Assembly: GCA_037893245.1 (NCBI GenBank)
Contig: JBAIAA010000669.1
Coordinates: 1,178,001-1,242,000 of the forward strand
DNA length: 64,000 bases
DNA from: Crossaster papposus
Taxonomy: Eukaryota > Echinodermata > Asteroidea > Velatida > Solasteridae
Reading direction: 5' to 3'
Shown: positions 48,955 to 58,800 of the stretch, piece by piece
How the letters are laid out: each line of letters starts with the position of its first letter
Numbering within the stretch: position 1 is the stretch's first letter
Notes under the pieces: generated by a model
The model's database searches: none
Told to the model about the DNA's origin: nothing
What the model saw: only the letters and a program-made list of their open reading frames with translations
Made by a program: the position numbers and the translations under genes

Positions 48955-49310
48955 GAAAAAAATAAAACTACACGCTATTACGCCAAGAAATACACGCCAT
49001 CACTAGAATTCGAACCCGGGGGATTGCGATCGACAGTCCCGTACGTGACCGCTAGCTCACCGGCACATCCGGGCTTGATTTTCGAATTCTAAATATATCA
49101 ACCTTCGATTTGTACTTAGTCATTTTAACAAAAACAATCTTACCGAAACCGTATGTGGATTCAAACCATGGAGGTTGCGATCAAAAGTCCCGTATGTATA
49201 CCGCTAGGCCATCGGCACTTCCAGTTTCGATTTTCGAATTTTAAATATAATCAACCTTCGATTTCTACTTAGTCATTTTAACGAAAACAATCTTACCGAG
49301 GTTAAAGACA
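48955..49310 (-). repeat. Two tandem copies of a tRNA-like repeat
   Basis: A minus-strand tRNA-like block with B box GGGTTCGAATTC and GCTAGCGGTCACGTACGGGA occurs at 49,005-49,075 and again, more decayed, at 49,155-49,220. Each is followed by CAACCTTCGATTT and CTTAGTCATTTTAAC. It looks like a tRNA-derived SINE head duplicated in tandem, not a working tRNA gene. Confidence 0.55.
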
Positions 49311-50097
49311 TTCGAACGAGGTTTGGAAATTATCTATTATAAAGCGGACATGAAACAGTCGACGGGAAACCTTCCACAGTCTAGTGATCAGGTAATGAGA
49401 CTTCAATAACGCGAGTGAATGCTTTTTATTTCGTCGCCCGTCAATTTTGTAATCACGAAGGCTTGACAGGCACCGACACGCTTGGTAAACCTCGTCAATG
49501 ATTATAACAGACTTGCCTCGATATAATGAAATTCCCCTGTGCTGATGATCCGAACCCGAGAGCCATGATTTCTATCCTTGTAAATTGTCTACAAGTTATG
49601 TACAATTAGACCGCTTAATTTGAAGAAATTAAAGGCCAGATACGCTCGTTTTCAGTACACAATTTAATGACATTGTTGTGTTGCACTGGTCGTTCTTGAA
49701 CTGCCTTTTCTAGAACAAACTCTCTGCTCACAAAATGCTTAAAGTTCGAGAATAGTATGTTTCCAAAAAATGGGAAGTATTTTCGCACCAAACAAAATAA
49801 CTAAACCGTCCCAGCGAATTTAACATGCCATTTAGTTTAGTTATTTCTCGGTGCGAAATGACCTCTGATTTCGCTTCACAAAATAGGATCTGGAGCTAAA
49901 ACTACTGGCCCGAATTGAAATAACTTGGTATCTAAGATTCTCTATCGATCGGTATCGGTAATGTTGGCTTCAGGGTAGCTTGTCCGTTGAGGAGTTGTCC
50001 GGTATTTGGGCCACCTCGTTGATGTATCTATGAAGCAATGTACATTAGTCAACACTGCCAATATTCCTCAATCATAATCCCCCAGAAACCTGGGCCC

Positions 50098-50342
50098 AAT
50101 TTCTTGGCTCGGCTTACCGTTAGCGACAAATCCCTGCTTAATGTAGCAGACTAATTCCTTGCTTGCGGTAAGCGATCATCACGCGTTAGCCAGGAATTTC
50201 GGCTTCTGCGCATGCGTACATATGTAACTAAGGATTATGTGCTTACAGGGTTAGCACAGAATTGTTCTGCTTTCGCGGTTAGCACAAAATGGTGATTGTA
50301 AGCGCGGAATTCTGTGGTTAGCAGAGCCAAGAAATTGGGCCC
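50098..50342. mobile_element. GGGCCCAATTTCTTGGCTC element
   Basis: GGGCCCAATTTCTTGGCTCG at the left and GAGCCAAGAAATTGGGCCC at the right, about 245 bp. Similar in style to the GGGGCCAATTTCAT element but a distinct family. Confidence 0.85.
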
Positions 50343-50890
50343 CGCTTGCTTCACTGCTTTAATATTAACAGTTTCTCCCCGATGACTCAAATCGGATTAG
50401 CCAATTGGCTAGGTATCACACCTCCCTTTATCAGTCTTCATTATCGAATGAGCTTCTGTGCCGACCGCACACACTTCACCCGACGTCTGCATAAACACAA
50501 GCACGGTATACGAACTGCACGTAAGCACGCTGGACTCGTCAGTTTACGCACGGGGAAGTGGTGTGAAACATCGGTAGGCTGTCCATAGTCAACGGCGTGA
50601 GCTGCATCCACCTATTTGTACTTACTCGACAGGTATTTTTTCGATTGTTCCAAAATGTGTGCATGAATCTCTCTCTTTATTAATATGTTTGTTGAAGAAA
50701 GAACGGGAGGGGGTATTACATCTCTATGTCCCATTGGTACGTCCTTTTTCGTGTGATGAAACGTAATACTGTTACTGGTTAAGGTACACTGACATGTAGG
50801 ACAATGTAGTCTGAGTCTATCGTGTCTAATTACAATGTGGTGCACATATATGGGTACTCTTAGAAGATGATTATGAAGGTGACCTAAAGG

Positions 50891-51166
50891 CAGTGTTGTA
50901 GTCGAGTCCCTGCAAGTCCTTTCACAAGTCCTTTCACAAGTCCTTTCGTGAAGCCAGTCACAAGTCCCTTCATAAAGGCAATCGCAAGCAACTGGATGAA
51001 CAATGACAAAGGAATGCTTTTGTCAAAGCTGATTTGAATAGCTTGTAATTTGAATTGGAACTGAAGGACTTGTGATGGACGTGCAGGGACTTACAGGGAC
51101 TTACAGGGACTTACAGGGACTTGCAGGGACTTGCAGGGACTTGTGATGGACTCGACTACATCCCTG
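50891..51166. mobile_element. Non-autonomous hAT-type element, short minisatellite form
   Basis: Starts CAGTGTTGTAGTCGAGTCC, ends GGACTCGACTACATCCCTG, with a perfect 8-bp duplication CCTAAAGG (50,883-50,890 and 51,167-51,174). The core is shared with 28,090-28,779 (GCAACTGGATGAACAATGAC), but the left array has only about three units, while the right side has five or six GGGACTTACA/GGGACTTGCA units. Confidence 0.92.
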
Positions 51167-51439
51167 CCTAAAGGCCTGTTTAATAAGAACGTTATTTAAG
51201 CGTGTGGTACTGTATCTTGGGCTAAGACGACAGTAATTGATTTTGACGTTCATTTATTCGATTTCAATTATTTGTTAATGTGTTCTCTCCAAAAAATGTG
51301 AATACGGTAATAATCATTACCTCTGATTAACAAATTCGCATGACTGATTAATTCATTCAAATGATATTTGCAAATGATATGCATTCAAACACTACTGATT
51401 CATTATGGAATTCTCATTACGATCTTTACATAGTTCTAT

Positions 51440-52870
51440 TTATTTATTTATTCCATTTCTTTACCCAGGGTGTGCCCAAACAGTTTAAAACTGGTTTTCA
51501 TTGGGGCCCTGCATATACATCATCAAATAAAATAACAGTACATATTATAAATACAAGGATATTACAGGAATTCTAAACATTAATACTAATTCTGATTTAC
51601 GAGATAGGCGAAAACCCGCCAAATAAAAAACCTTTTAGGTGAAAAATAAGAAGGGGAAATTCCTATCCGGCTCCACATTATAGTGGCAACCAAGTTCTGA
51701 CTCCGTAGATCAGCGCAATTGGCATAATATCTAACACTCAGATGGCATGTCGGAGCTCTGATTTAAATGTGCTTAATGAGTCCAATGTTCGCAATTGTTC
51801 GGGCAGATTATTCCAAATATTTGCACCACTCACAGCGAAACTTGTGGCGTAGCATTCTTTTTTGGCGAAAGGAACTTTCAGTGCCGTGTGGGTTGATTGC
51901 CTTGTTTCGCGAATTACTGTAAGTGGTTTGAAAATATTTGTCATGTACAAAGGAGTCATTTTGTTGATACTTTTGAAGACAAGAATAGCCTTTTTTGACT
52001 TGACTCTTTTTGAAAAAGGGGTCCAATTAAGACGAGCAAACATATCCTCTGAAGGGGTGAGGAAGGTACATTTAAGGATTATTCGCGCGGCTCTTTTGAG
52101 ACATTTGTTTAACATATTATCGTGAGATATGTACCTTCCTCCCCACACAGTACAACAATACTCCAATGTTGGCATAACTAGACTTACAAATAGTGTGTGC
52201 AAGCTGTGCTGAGGAATACAATCACGGATTCTTCTTAGTATACCTAATTTAGACACCACATTTTTTCTTACGTATTCGACATGTGGGCCCCAACTTAATG
52301 CTTCATCAATAATTACACCCAAACATTTATAAGACTTCACATTTTCAATACGACTACCAGCAATGCATACATTTAAATTAACATTAGATATTTTCTGCCT
52401 AGTACCAATAAGCATGCATTTGGTTTTGGTGGCATTTAAAGCTAGCTTGTTTCTTCCGCACCAGTTGTGAAAACTAGTAAGAGCTGTATTTAGGCTACTT
52501 TCTATTATATTAATGTTGGAGGAGCTACACGTTAATGTGGAGTCATCTGCATACATAAATAAGTTGCAGTTTGGGGCAATACAAAATGGAAGGTCACTAG
52601 TATAAACAATGAATAAAAGTGGACCTAGTATCGACCCCTGTGGAACACCAGTGTTTACGGACAGGACCTTTGATATGGTGCCGCCAATATTCACAGACTG
52701 ACTACGTTCACTTAGGTACGACTTAAACCAATTTATTACAGAAGATGACATGTTCATCCTTTGCGTTTGTGGAGATAAAAACTAGAACTATGTGCATTTG
52801 TTTCATACACATTCTCATATTTTTAAAACATATTCTGACATTACAAATAATGTTAGTTGACAGAATTCTC
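51440..52870 (-). mobile_element. CR1/Jockey-like LINE, 5'-truncated copy
   Basis: The minus-strand coding part at 51,738-52,757 is followed to the left by a presumed 3' untranslated part with ATTTATTTATTTATT near 51,450. The right end marks the 5' truncation. It is a different subfamily from the LINE at 8.3-10.0 kb and better kept. Confidence 0.85.
51738..52757 (-). CDS. LINE reverse transcriptase, C-terminal half
   Basis: 339 uninterrupted residues. GVPQGSILGP (residues 37-46) and the catalytic YADD (69-72) are RT palm and finger blocks; then KTKCMLIGT, a thumb-like SYKCLGVIIDEALSWGPHV and the C-terminal VSGANIWNNLPEQLRTLDSL common to CR1/Jockey-like elements. The endonuclease and the first half of RT are missing, so the copy cannot move by itself, but the lack of any stop suggests a young insertion. 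Confidence 0.9.
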   Translation of the reverse strand: MNMSSSVINWFKSYLSERSQSVNIGGTISKVLSVNTGVPQGSILGPLLFIVYTSDLPFCIAPNCNLFMYADDSTLTCSSSNINIIESSLNTALTSFHNWCGRNKLALNATKTKCMLIGTRQKISNVNLNVCIAGSRIENVKSYKCLGVIIDEALSWGPHVEYVRKNVVSKLGILRRIRDCIPQHSLHTLFVSLVMPTLEYCCTVWGGRYISHDNMLNKCLKRAARIILKCTFLTPSEDMFARLNWTPFSKRVKSKKAILVFKSINKMTPLYMTNIFKPLTVIRETRQSTHTALKVPFAKKECYATSFAVSGANIWNNLPEQLRTLDSLSTFKSELRHAI

Positions 52871-52920
52871 ATTTGTATATCTCAATGCTCGTGTGTAATC
52901 TCCGGTTCTCACTTAAATGT

Positions 52921-53280
52921 ATAGGATACACCATTTGCAGATATCGAAAATATTTTCTACCGAATTATTAAGAAATATCTTACTCATTTGAAAGTAAATA
53001 ATGATTCTAGGCATCTAGCAAAATTATTGCGCTAGGTATCCTGTAATTATTTCGAAAATATAATGTTATGAATGCGATCGCGAAAAAACAAAGATAACAT
53101 AAGAATAACTGCTCGACGCCGGTTGAAAACAAGCCGTTTTTCGTGCTTTTCTCGGCATCCATAATTGTAAAACTATAATTGTCCATAATTGTCAGTTAAA
53201 CGATATTTACTATAAAATACAACTCCCCAAATCTACCCATTCATCATAATTCAAGCAATTACCAATGGTGTATCCTACCT
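52921..53280. mobile_element. Family A short element, nearly complete
   Basis: Left ATAGGATACACCATTTGCAG is slightly worn; right GTGTATCCTACCT is followed by TTAA (53,281-53,284). Confidence 0.87.
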
Positions 53281-53284
53281 TTAA

Positions 53285-54090
53285 CCCAATAGCTCAAAAT
53301 GGCATTTCATAGACAGCTGTAAAAAAAAGACTTTTAAGTTTTAGCATGAATACATTTCAGTAATTATTGTTCAGTATACTTCATTGGTGTGTCAAATAAA
53401 ATTGCTTTAAAGCATTATGATATATCACACAGGAAGTGTGCTATGCGTGGTTATACACCGGACACGTGAATATTCTAGACCAGTACAAACACAGTATCCA
53501 AGACTGGGGTATAACAGACACTGTTCTTTACTCCAAAAAATACACAATACCCATACAACAAGTCGTGAACCACATAACGATTAACCTAACCCCATTAACC
53601 TAACGCTACCTGAACGACCGAGGACAAATTTTGACAAAGAAACCGTCGTCAGAGGATTCTTTGTTTCATTTGTTCTCTTTTGTGTTTTGATACTCGGTCG
53701 TAATACTATGGAAGAGCGCACTCAAAGGAATAACACGCACAATTACTAACTGCATGATTATTGCCGACGTCTTAGGAAAGATAGTACAACTGATTTACAT
53801 GAATGCATACGTGAATATTATGATTAAATCGGGTGGTGTTCCAACGTCCATATGTTACCATCTCGTCAGGTGGACTGCAGCGACAACGCGGATATTGTAG
53901 CATCCATAACGTCGCAACAAAAAGGCGAAATTAACGTAGAGAACATTGTGACCTATCACTACCAAATAAGCTTAACTTAAAGTCGGACTTTTTAAGAACT
54001 GAGACATTTATAGATCTGGATTTTGCAGTATACAACATGGTATACAACAGGGGTACTGAGATCAGAGACGGAAATGGACCACCAACTAAC
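53285..54090. other. No gene recognised
   Basis: No exon, RNA gene or complete element was recognised in this intergenic stretch. Confidence 0.4.
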
Positions 54091-54094
54091 TTAA

Positions 54095-54186
54095 AGGTAG
54101 AATACACCATTGGTAATTGCTTGAACTATCAGGAAAGGGTGGATTTGGGGTTGTATCGATATCTGCAAATATTGTATCCTATATCT
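54095..54186. mobile_element. Family A, 92-bp internally deleted copy
   Basis: Both termini are present (AGGTAGAATACACCATTGG and GTATCCTATATCT-like), each next to TTAA (54,091-54,094 and 54,187-54,190), but the central part of about 290 bp is missing. Confidence 0.85.
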
Positions 54187-54711
54187 TTAAAGTGGTAACA
54201 CTGAATCTTAAGAAAATGTCATTCAAAATTCTACAGTTGTGTTACAGTAAATGTAACGACGACATACTGAAAAATGAGATGAACATAGATGTTTGACAGA
54301 CGAACAAAATTGGAAAAAGGGTAAAACAGGACTTGCAGATTAAGGTTCACATCGATCACCCCTTCAAATGTTTGCTTTCGCCCCCTGTTCTGCAAATGGC
54401 AATTTCCGTAATGGCAAGTAACGCAAATGACTACTAATATACACCTAACGGGTTTATAAACGGGTTCAAATGCATCTTAGGGGAAACTAGCCAGCTGTCA
54501 CAACGTATTAACCAACGGATACTGTATCACTAACCGATAATGCAACTCATATTGGACCGATAGTTCAGTAAAATGTGCTACACTATGGGCCTAATGTTAT
54601 TACATTGTGGTTTATTGTTATCCTAACCGATAATGTAACAGACGTTGACCTATGTAATAACAGTTAATACACTATCAGTCATTTGTTGTTACATTATCGT
54701 TATTGGTTACA

Positions 54712-55650
54712 CCCTAAAAACAGATTGGTTGAAAAAAACCAATTGATTGGTTAATAGTTATGTGTCCAACCAATATATTGGTCAATTGTTTCCAAAATAT
54801 TGGTTATTTTGACCTATATTTTTGTTACAAAGACCAATATCATTGGTTATTTTGACACTATTTTGGTTAAAGATGGACTACAACGAAAACTCACACATTA
54901 AATTTATTATCGGACCTTGTTTATGTTGTGTTCAGGTAACACTTTATTGTTACGGTCAATTTTTTCTCTAAATAATTTTGTTGCAATTTGACCGAAAAAA
55001 TTAGACCTCGATTCTTCGATTTTGAAATTTCCCGCCCTGTACTGGTTCCCGGCAAAGATCCACTGAAAACCACAATGAAATCCACGATATAGTACCAGAG
55101 GACTTGTAAACCAGCGAAAAGTGATGGCGTACTACCCATGAAAACGCATACATTGTGGCCCTGAAGGGACTCCGCAGATCGCGAATATCGACGTCAAATT
55201 TGACGTCAATATTCACGACTTTCCAAAAAAGTCGCGAATATTGACGTCAAATTTGACGTCGATATTCACGACTTTCCCCAAAAGTCGCGAATATTGACGT
55301 CAAATTTGACGTCAATATTCGCGATCTGCGGAGTCCCTTCAGGGCCACCATATGTAAGCGTTTTCATGGGTAGTACGTCACACACAAAGTATGAATTATT
55401 CATGAGTTAAGGGCTTTTGCTGAAACTGAGTTTTTCTGGGTCGTAGAACGCCGATCAATTTTGTTGTTTTTTGCATGAAGGAACAAGATTTATTGAATAC
55501 TAATGATATATTAGTAATCATTATACATTTCTCGAACAAAAAACAGCAACACAGCCTTTATCATTATTCCGTTGTAGTCCATCTTTAATATTGACCAATG
55601 GATATCTACCATTCAGTTGGTTATTTCAACCAATCAGTTTTTAGGGTTTA
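54712..55650. mobile_element. ACCCTAAAAACTGATTGG-type element with inner insertion
   Basis: ACCCTAAAAACAGATTGGTT at the left is mirrored by AACCAATCAGTTTTTAGGGT at the right, and further in GATGGACTACAACG mirrors CGTTGTAGTCCATC. The palindromic element at 55,122-55,380 lies in its loop. Confidence 0.75.
55122..55380. mobile_element. Palindromic element with clustered TGACGTCA sites
   Basis: Ends TGATGGCGTACTACCCATG and CATGGGTAGTACGTCA, then a mirrored GGGACTCCGCAGATCGCGAA. The middle is three units of AATATTGACGTCAAATTTGA and its complement, giving four exact TGACGTCA (CRE/ATF-type) octamers and two one-base variants. Confidence 0.85.
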
Positions 55651-55814
55651 GTGATACGGTAATCGGTAAATGTGTGTGACATTATCGGTTAGTGGTAAAT
55701 TTTATCCGTTTGTTACTAGCGGTACATCATCAGTGTAACTGTACACCTTCTGGTTTACTAAGGGGACTCTGTTTTCTTAAAAGGAAACACTGTTTTGTTC
55801 ATTTCATTATACAG

Positions 55815-58800
55815 GATTGTACCCAAACGCGGCAGTATGTTCAGATTCCTTCAAGGTCGTCTATTTGCCGTAATCTGGGCTACCCTCGTGTGGGCCCAGT
55901 GCGGGTTGTACGGGGGTGGGCCGGCGTTCCTCGCCTCGGCAGATACGCCAGCTAACTGCTCCTTTGATAGGGTCAACGGGAAATGGATGTTTTACGTTGG
56001 ACCGGTAGGTGATCAATAGAAAGATCCAGGGGGCCACACCCCTCGACAAATTGACCAATCGCAGTGCATGATTTCAAGGTCCGACAGACATGTCGCCATT
56101 TTGTCCGACAAAAATGCTTCACTTCAGTACATGTATTCGCATTTTTATATCACTGTGGAGACATGGCTTTATTCTCGTGTAAAAAATGGTTAGAAAGTCG
56201 AGCACGTTTTTCAAAATGCTCCCATTTTAACCGTAATTTTGACCCAATATACCCTATATTATACCCTAACCCAAACACTAACCCTTACCCACATCCTAAC
56301 CCTAGTTTTTGAGTAATTTAAGTAAAATCCAAAAATCTAATTCGTGAAATCCCTAGTGGAGACCTATTCATCTATATAAATTACCCTTTGGAGACCTTTT
56401 CACTCCCATTGTCCGCATTGTGTTCACGTCTCCAGAGGGTACCGTATTTCGCACCAGTTTACCTCACACGTGTTTGTGGTTGAACTTGTGTACATTGCCA
56501 TTTTGATTTTAATCAAAATCATGATCAAGTGTGTACCAACCTTGCAAACGCTGTTTGGACTTGCAAACAAAAGATGTCCACACAATACACAAACTGAAAA
56601 CCTTGGTGTCGACTTGGCCACGTCCACACAAGGTGTTTTTTAATTTTTTTATAAAGAGCTCTAGAGGTAAAATGGGTTAGGGTTATATTCGAGAAAAGTG
56701 AAGAGGAACAATTTAGAGTATAACAGTCACAAAGAATGGTCGGAACAAAATTCAGGGTTTGGGGAAAATTAGTATGTTGGTGCAATTTGGTCCAGGAATG
56801 TGCCCACGTCCGGCGATCGTGAATTTATTTTTAGAAAATTCAATTTTTCGGAACAATTACATGATATCTAGCGCAATCATGTTGCTGGATGCTTACAATC
56901 ATTATTTACTTTCAAATAAGTAGGATATTTCTTAATAATTCGGTTTTTTTCTCGATATCTGCAAATGGTGTATCCTACCTTTAAAGGTAGAATACACCAT
57001 TGGTAATTGCTTAAATTATCATGAATGGGTAGATTTGGGGGTATATTTTTTGGTAAATTTCGTTCAACTGACCTGTCGGAATATTTTATATTCATGGATG
57101 CTGATAAAAGCAAGAAAAACAGCATTCGTTTTCAACTGGCGTCGAGCAGTGGGTTCTTATGTTGTTCTTGTTTTTTTCGCGATTGCCGTCCGGCGACCGT
57201 GAAGTTATTGCTATAACATTCAATTTTTCGGAACAATTACAGGATATCTAGCGCAATCATTTTGCTGGATGCCTACAATCATTATTTACTTTCAAATAAG
57301 AAAGATATTCCTTAATAATTCGATAGTAATTTGTTTTCTCTATATCTGCAAATGGTGTATCCTACCTTTAAGCGTGTAGTTTTGGTTTGATGTTTGCAAA
57401 TGTATAACTATTACTCTTAAAGGGATCGTATGCGTTTGGTAATTGGAACCCTTTGTTTGTTTTAATCTTATATAGTTATAAATATACACCATAAACCTAA
57501 CCTGTACAAATTTCATTTCAAAAGGTGGTAGCGATTTCGAGATATTGCCGAAAATCTGGAGCGGTTATGTCCACGCAGGAAGAATAATCTGCATTGGAAT
57601 ACATAATCTGAGAAACGTCACTGCAGTAACCTTCTCAGATTCAAATGTTTGGGGATAAAAAGTGATATATTTTTCCATAACCGCAGTAGTTCGAAGTAAA
57701 AAGTTTCTAAAAATGCATTATACGATTCAAAGCTGCTGTACTTCTTACCAAGTAAGTTGTTATTGCCATAAATGTGGATTAATTATCGAACGTATACGAT
57801 CCTTTTAAGCTAATTTAATATGGGCTCTTATGCAGTATTTACATCTGTTTTCATCTGTAAGGGAGGCCAGACGAATAGGATCAATTGCACCAAGCCGTGG
57901 CAAGCTGTGTCGCAGTGGAGCGCTATGTTACATTTCCCCGACGTGGCAGTCGATATAAACGGTAACACTGCAGCTTTTTGTCCGACACATTATCTAAAAC
58001 GCATTGAGTCATGGCCAAATCCATCCTGAGCCGCGCAGAGTTTAACGGGTTCTTGAATTGTCGTCCTCAAACCCTGCGGACATTCGCAGCAATCTTTAAA
58101 CAAGTTGTCCAATACATGATATGAACGTCCACCCCTGGTAAAATACAAATTTCTACCACTATATTTAATTTTATTGGCGTTTACGTAGCTTTTCAGTCTT
58201 TTATGTTCCTTATTCTGTATAATATATATAATAGCAAGGCTTTATTTCACGTTCTGTACGTTAATTTCTACAATTCTTATGTGGGAGGATGAACATTTTG
58301 TGAGAACACCTCAGATGTCCAAGCGAATGGACCAATAGAAATGCGCGTTGGTTCGCATGCCTTTGGCTGGTTTTTCGAACCCCAGCTTTGTCTTCGTCTC
58401 GGGATTCATACAGTTTAGCAATAGGCTGTAGCCAGAAACGAATCCAAAGCCAGGGTTTGGGAAATGGCCTTGGTCTGTTTGTAACGGAGGCTCTGATTAG
58501 GCGCATGATTGTTTGCGCTAATAACCACGGATCTTGGCGTAAAAGCGCTGCGTGGCTCAGGATGGGCCAAATCCCAAACGAAATGTTTCGATATAAATTG
58601 CTCAATCATTAATAATGGTATAGGACTAAATTGGTTTGTTTAAAAGCGTGTGAATTGGTTTTCGCGGAGGAAATTTAATGTGAGAGTTGTTGAATTTTAA
58701 TGACAACCGTTTTAGCCGAAAAAAATATTCTATTATAATATTCTAAAAATATTATATTCTATTCTATCAAGAAGAAAACCCACACAAATTATAATAATAA

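Noticed and set aside
49005-49075. Functional tRNA gene on the minus strand
   Set aside because: It has a B box but poor stem pairing and is duplicated with shared non-tRNA flanks; a SINE head is more likely.
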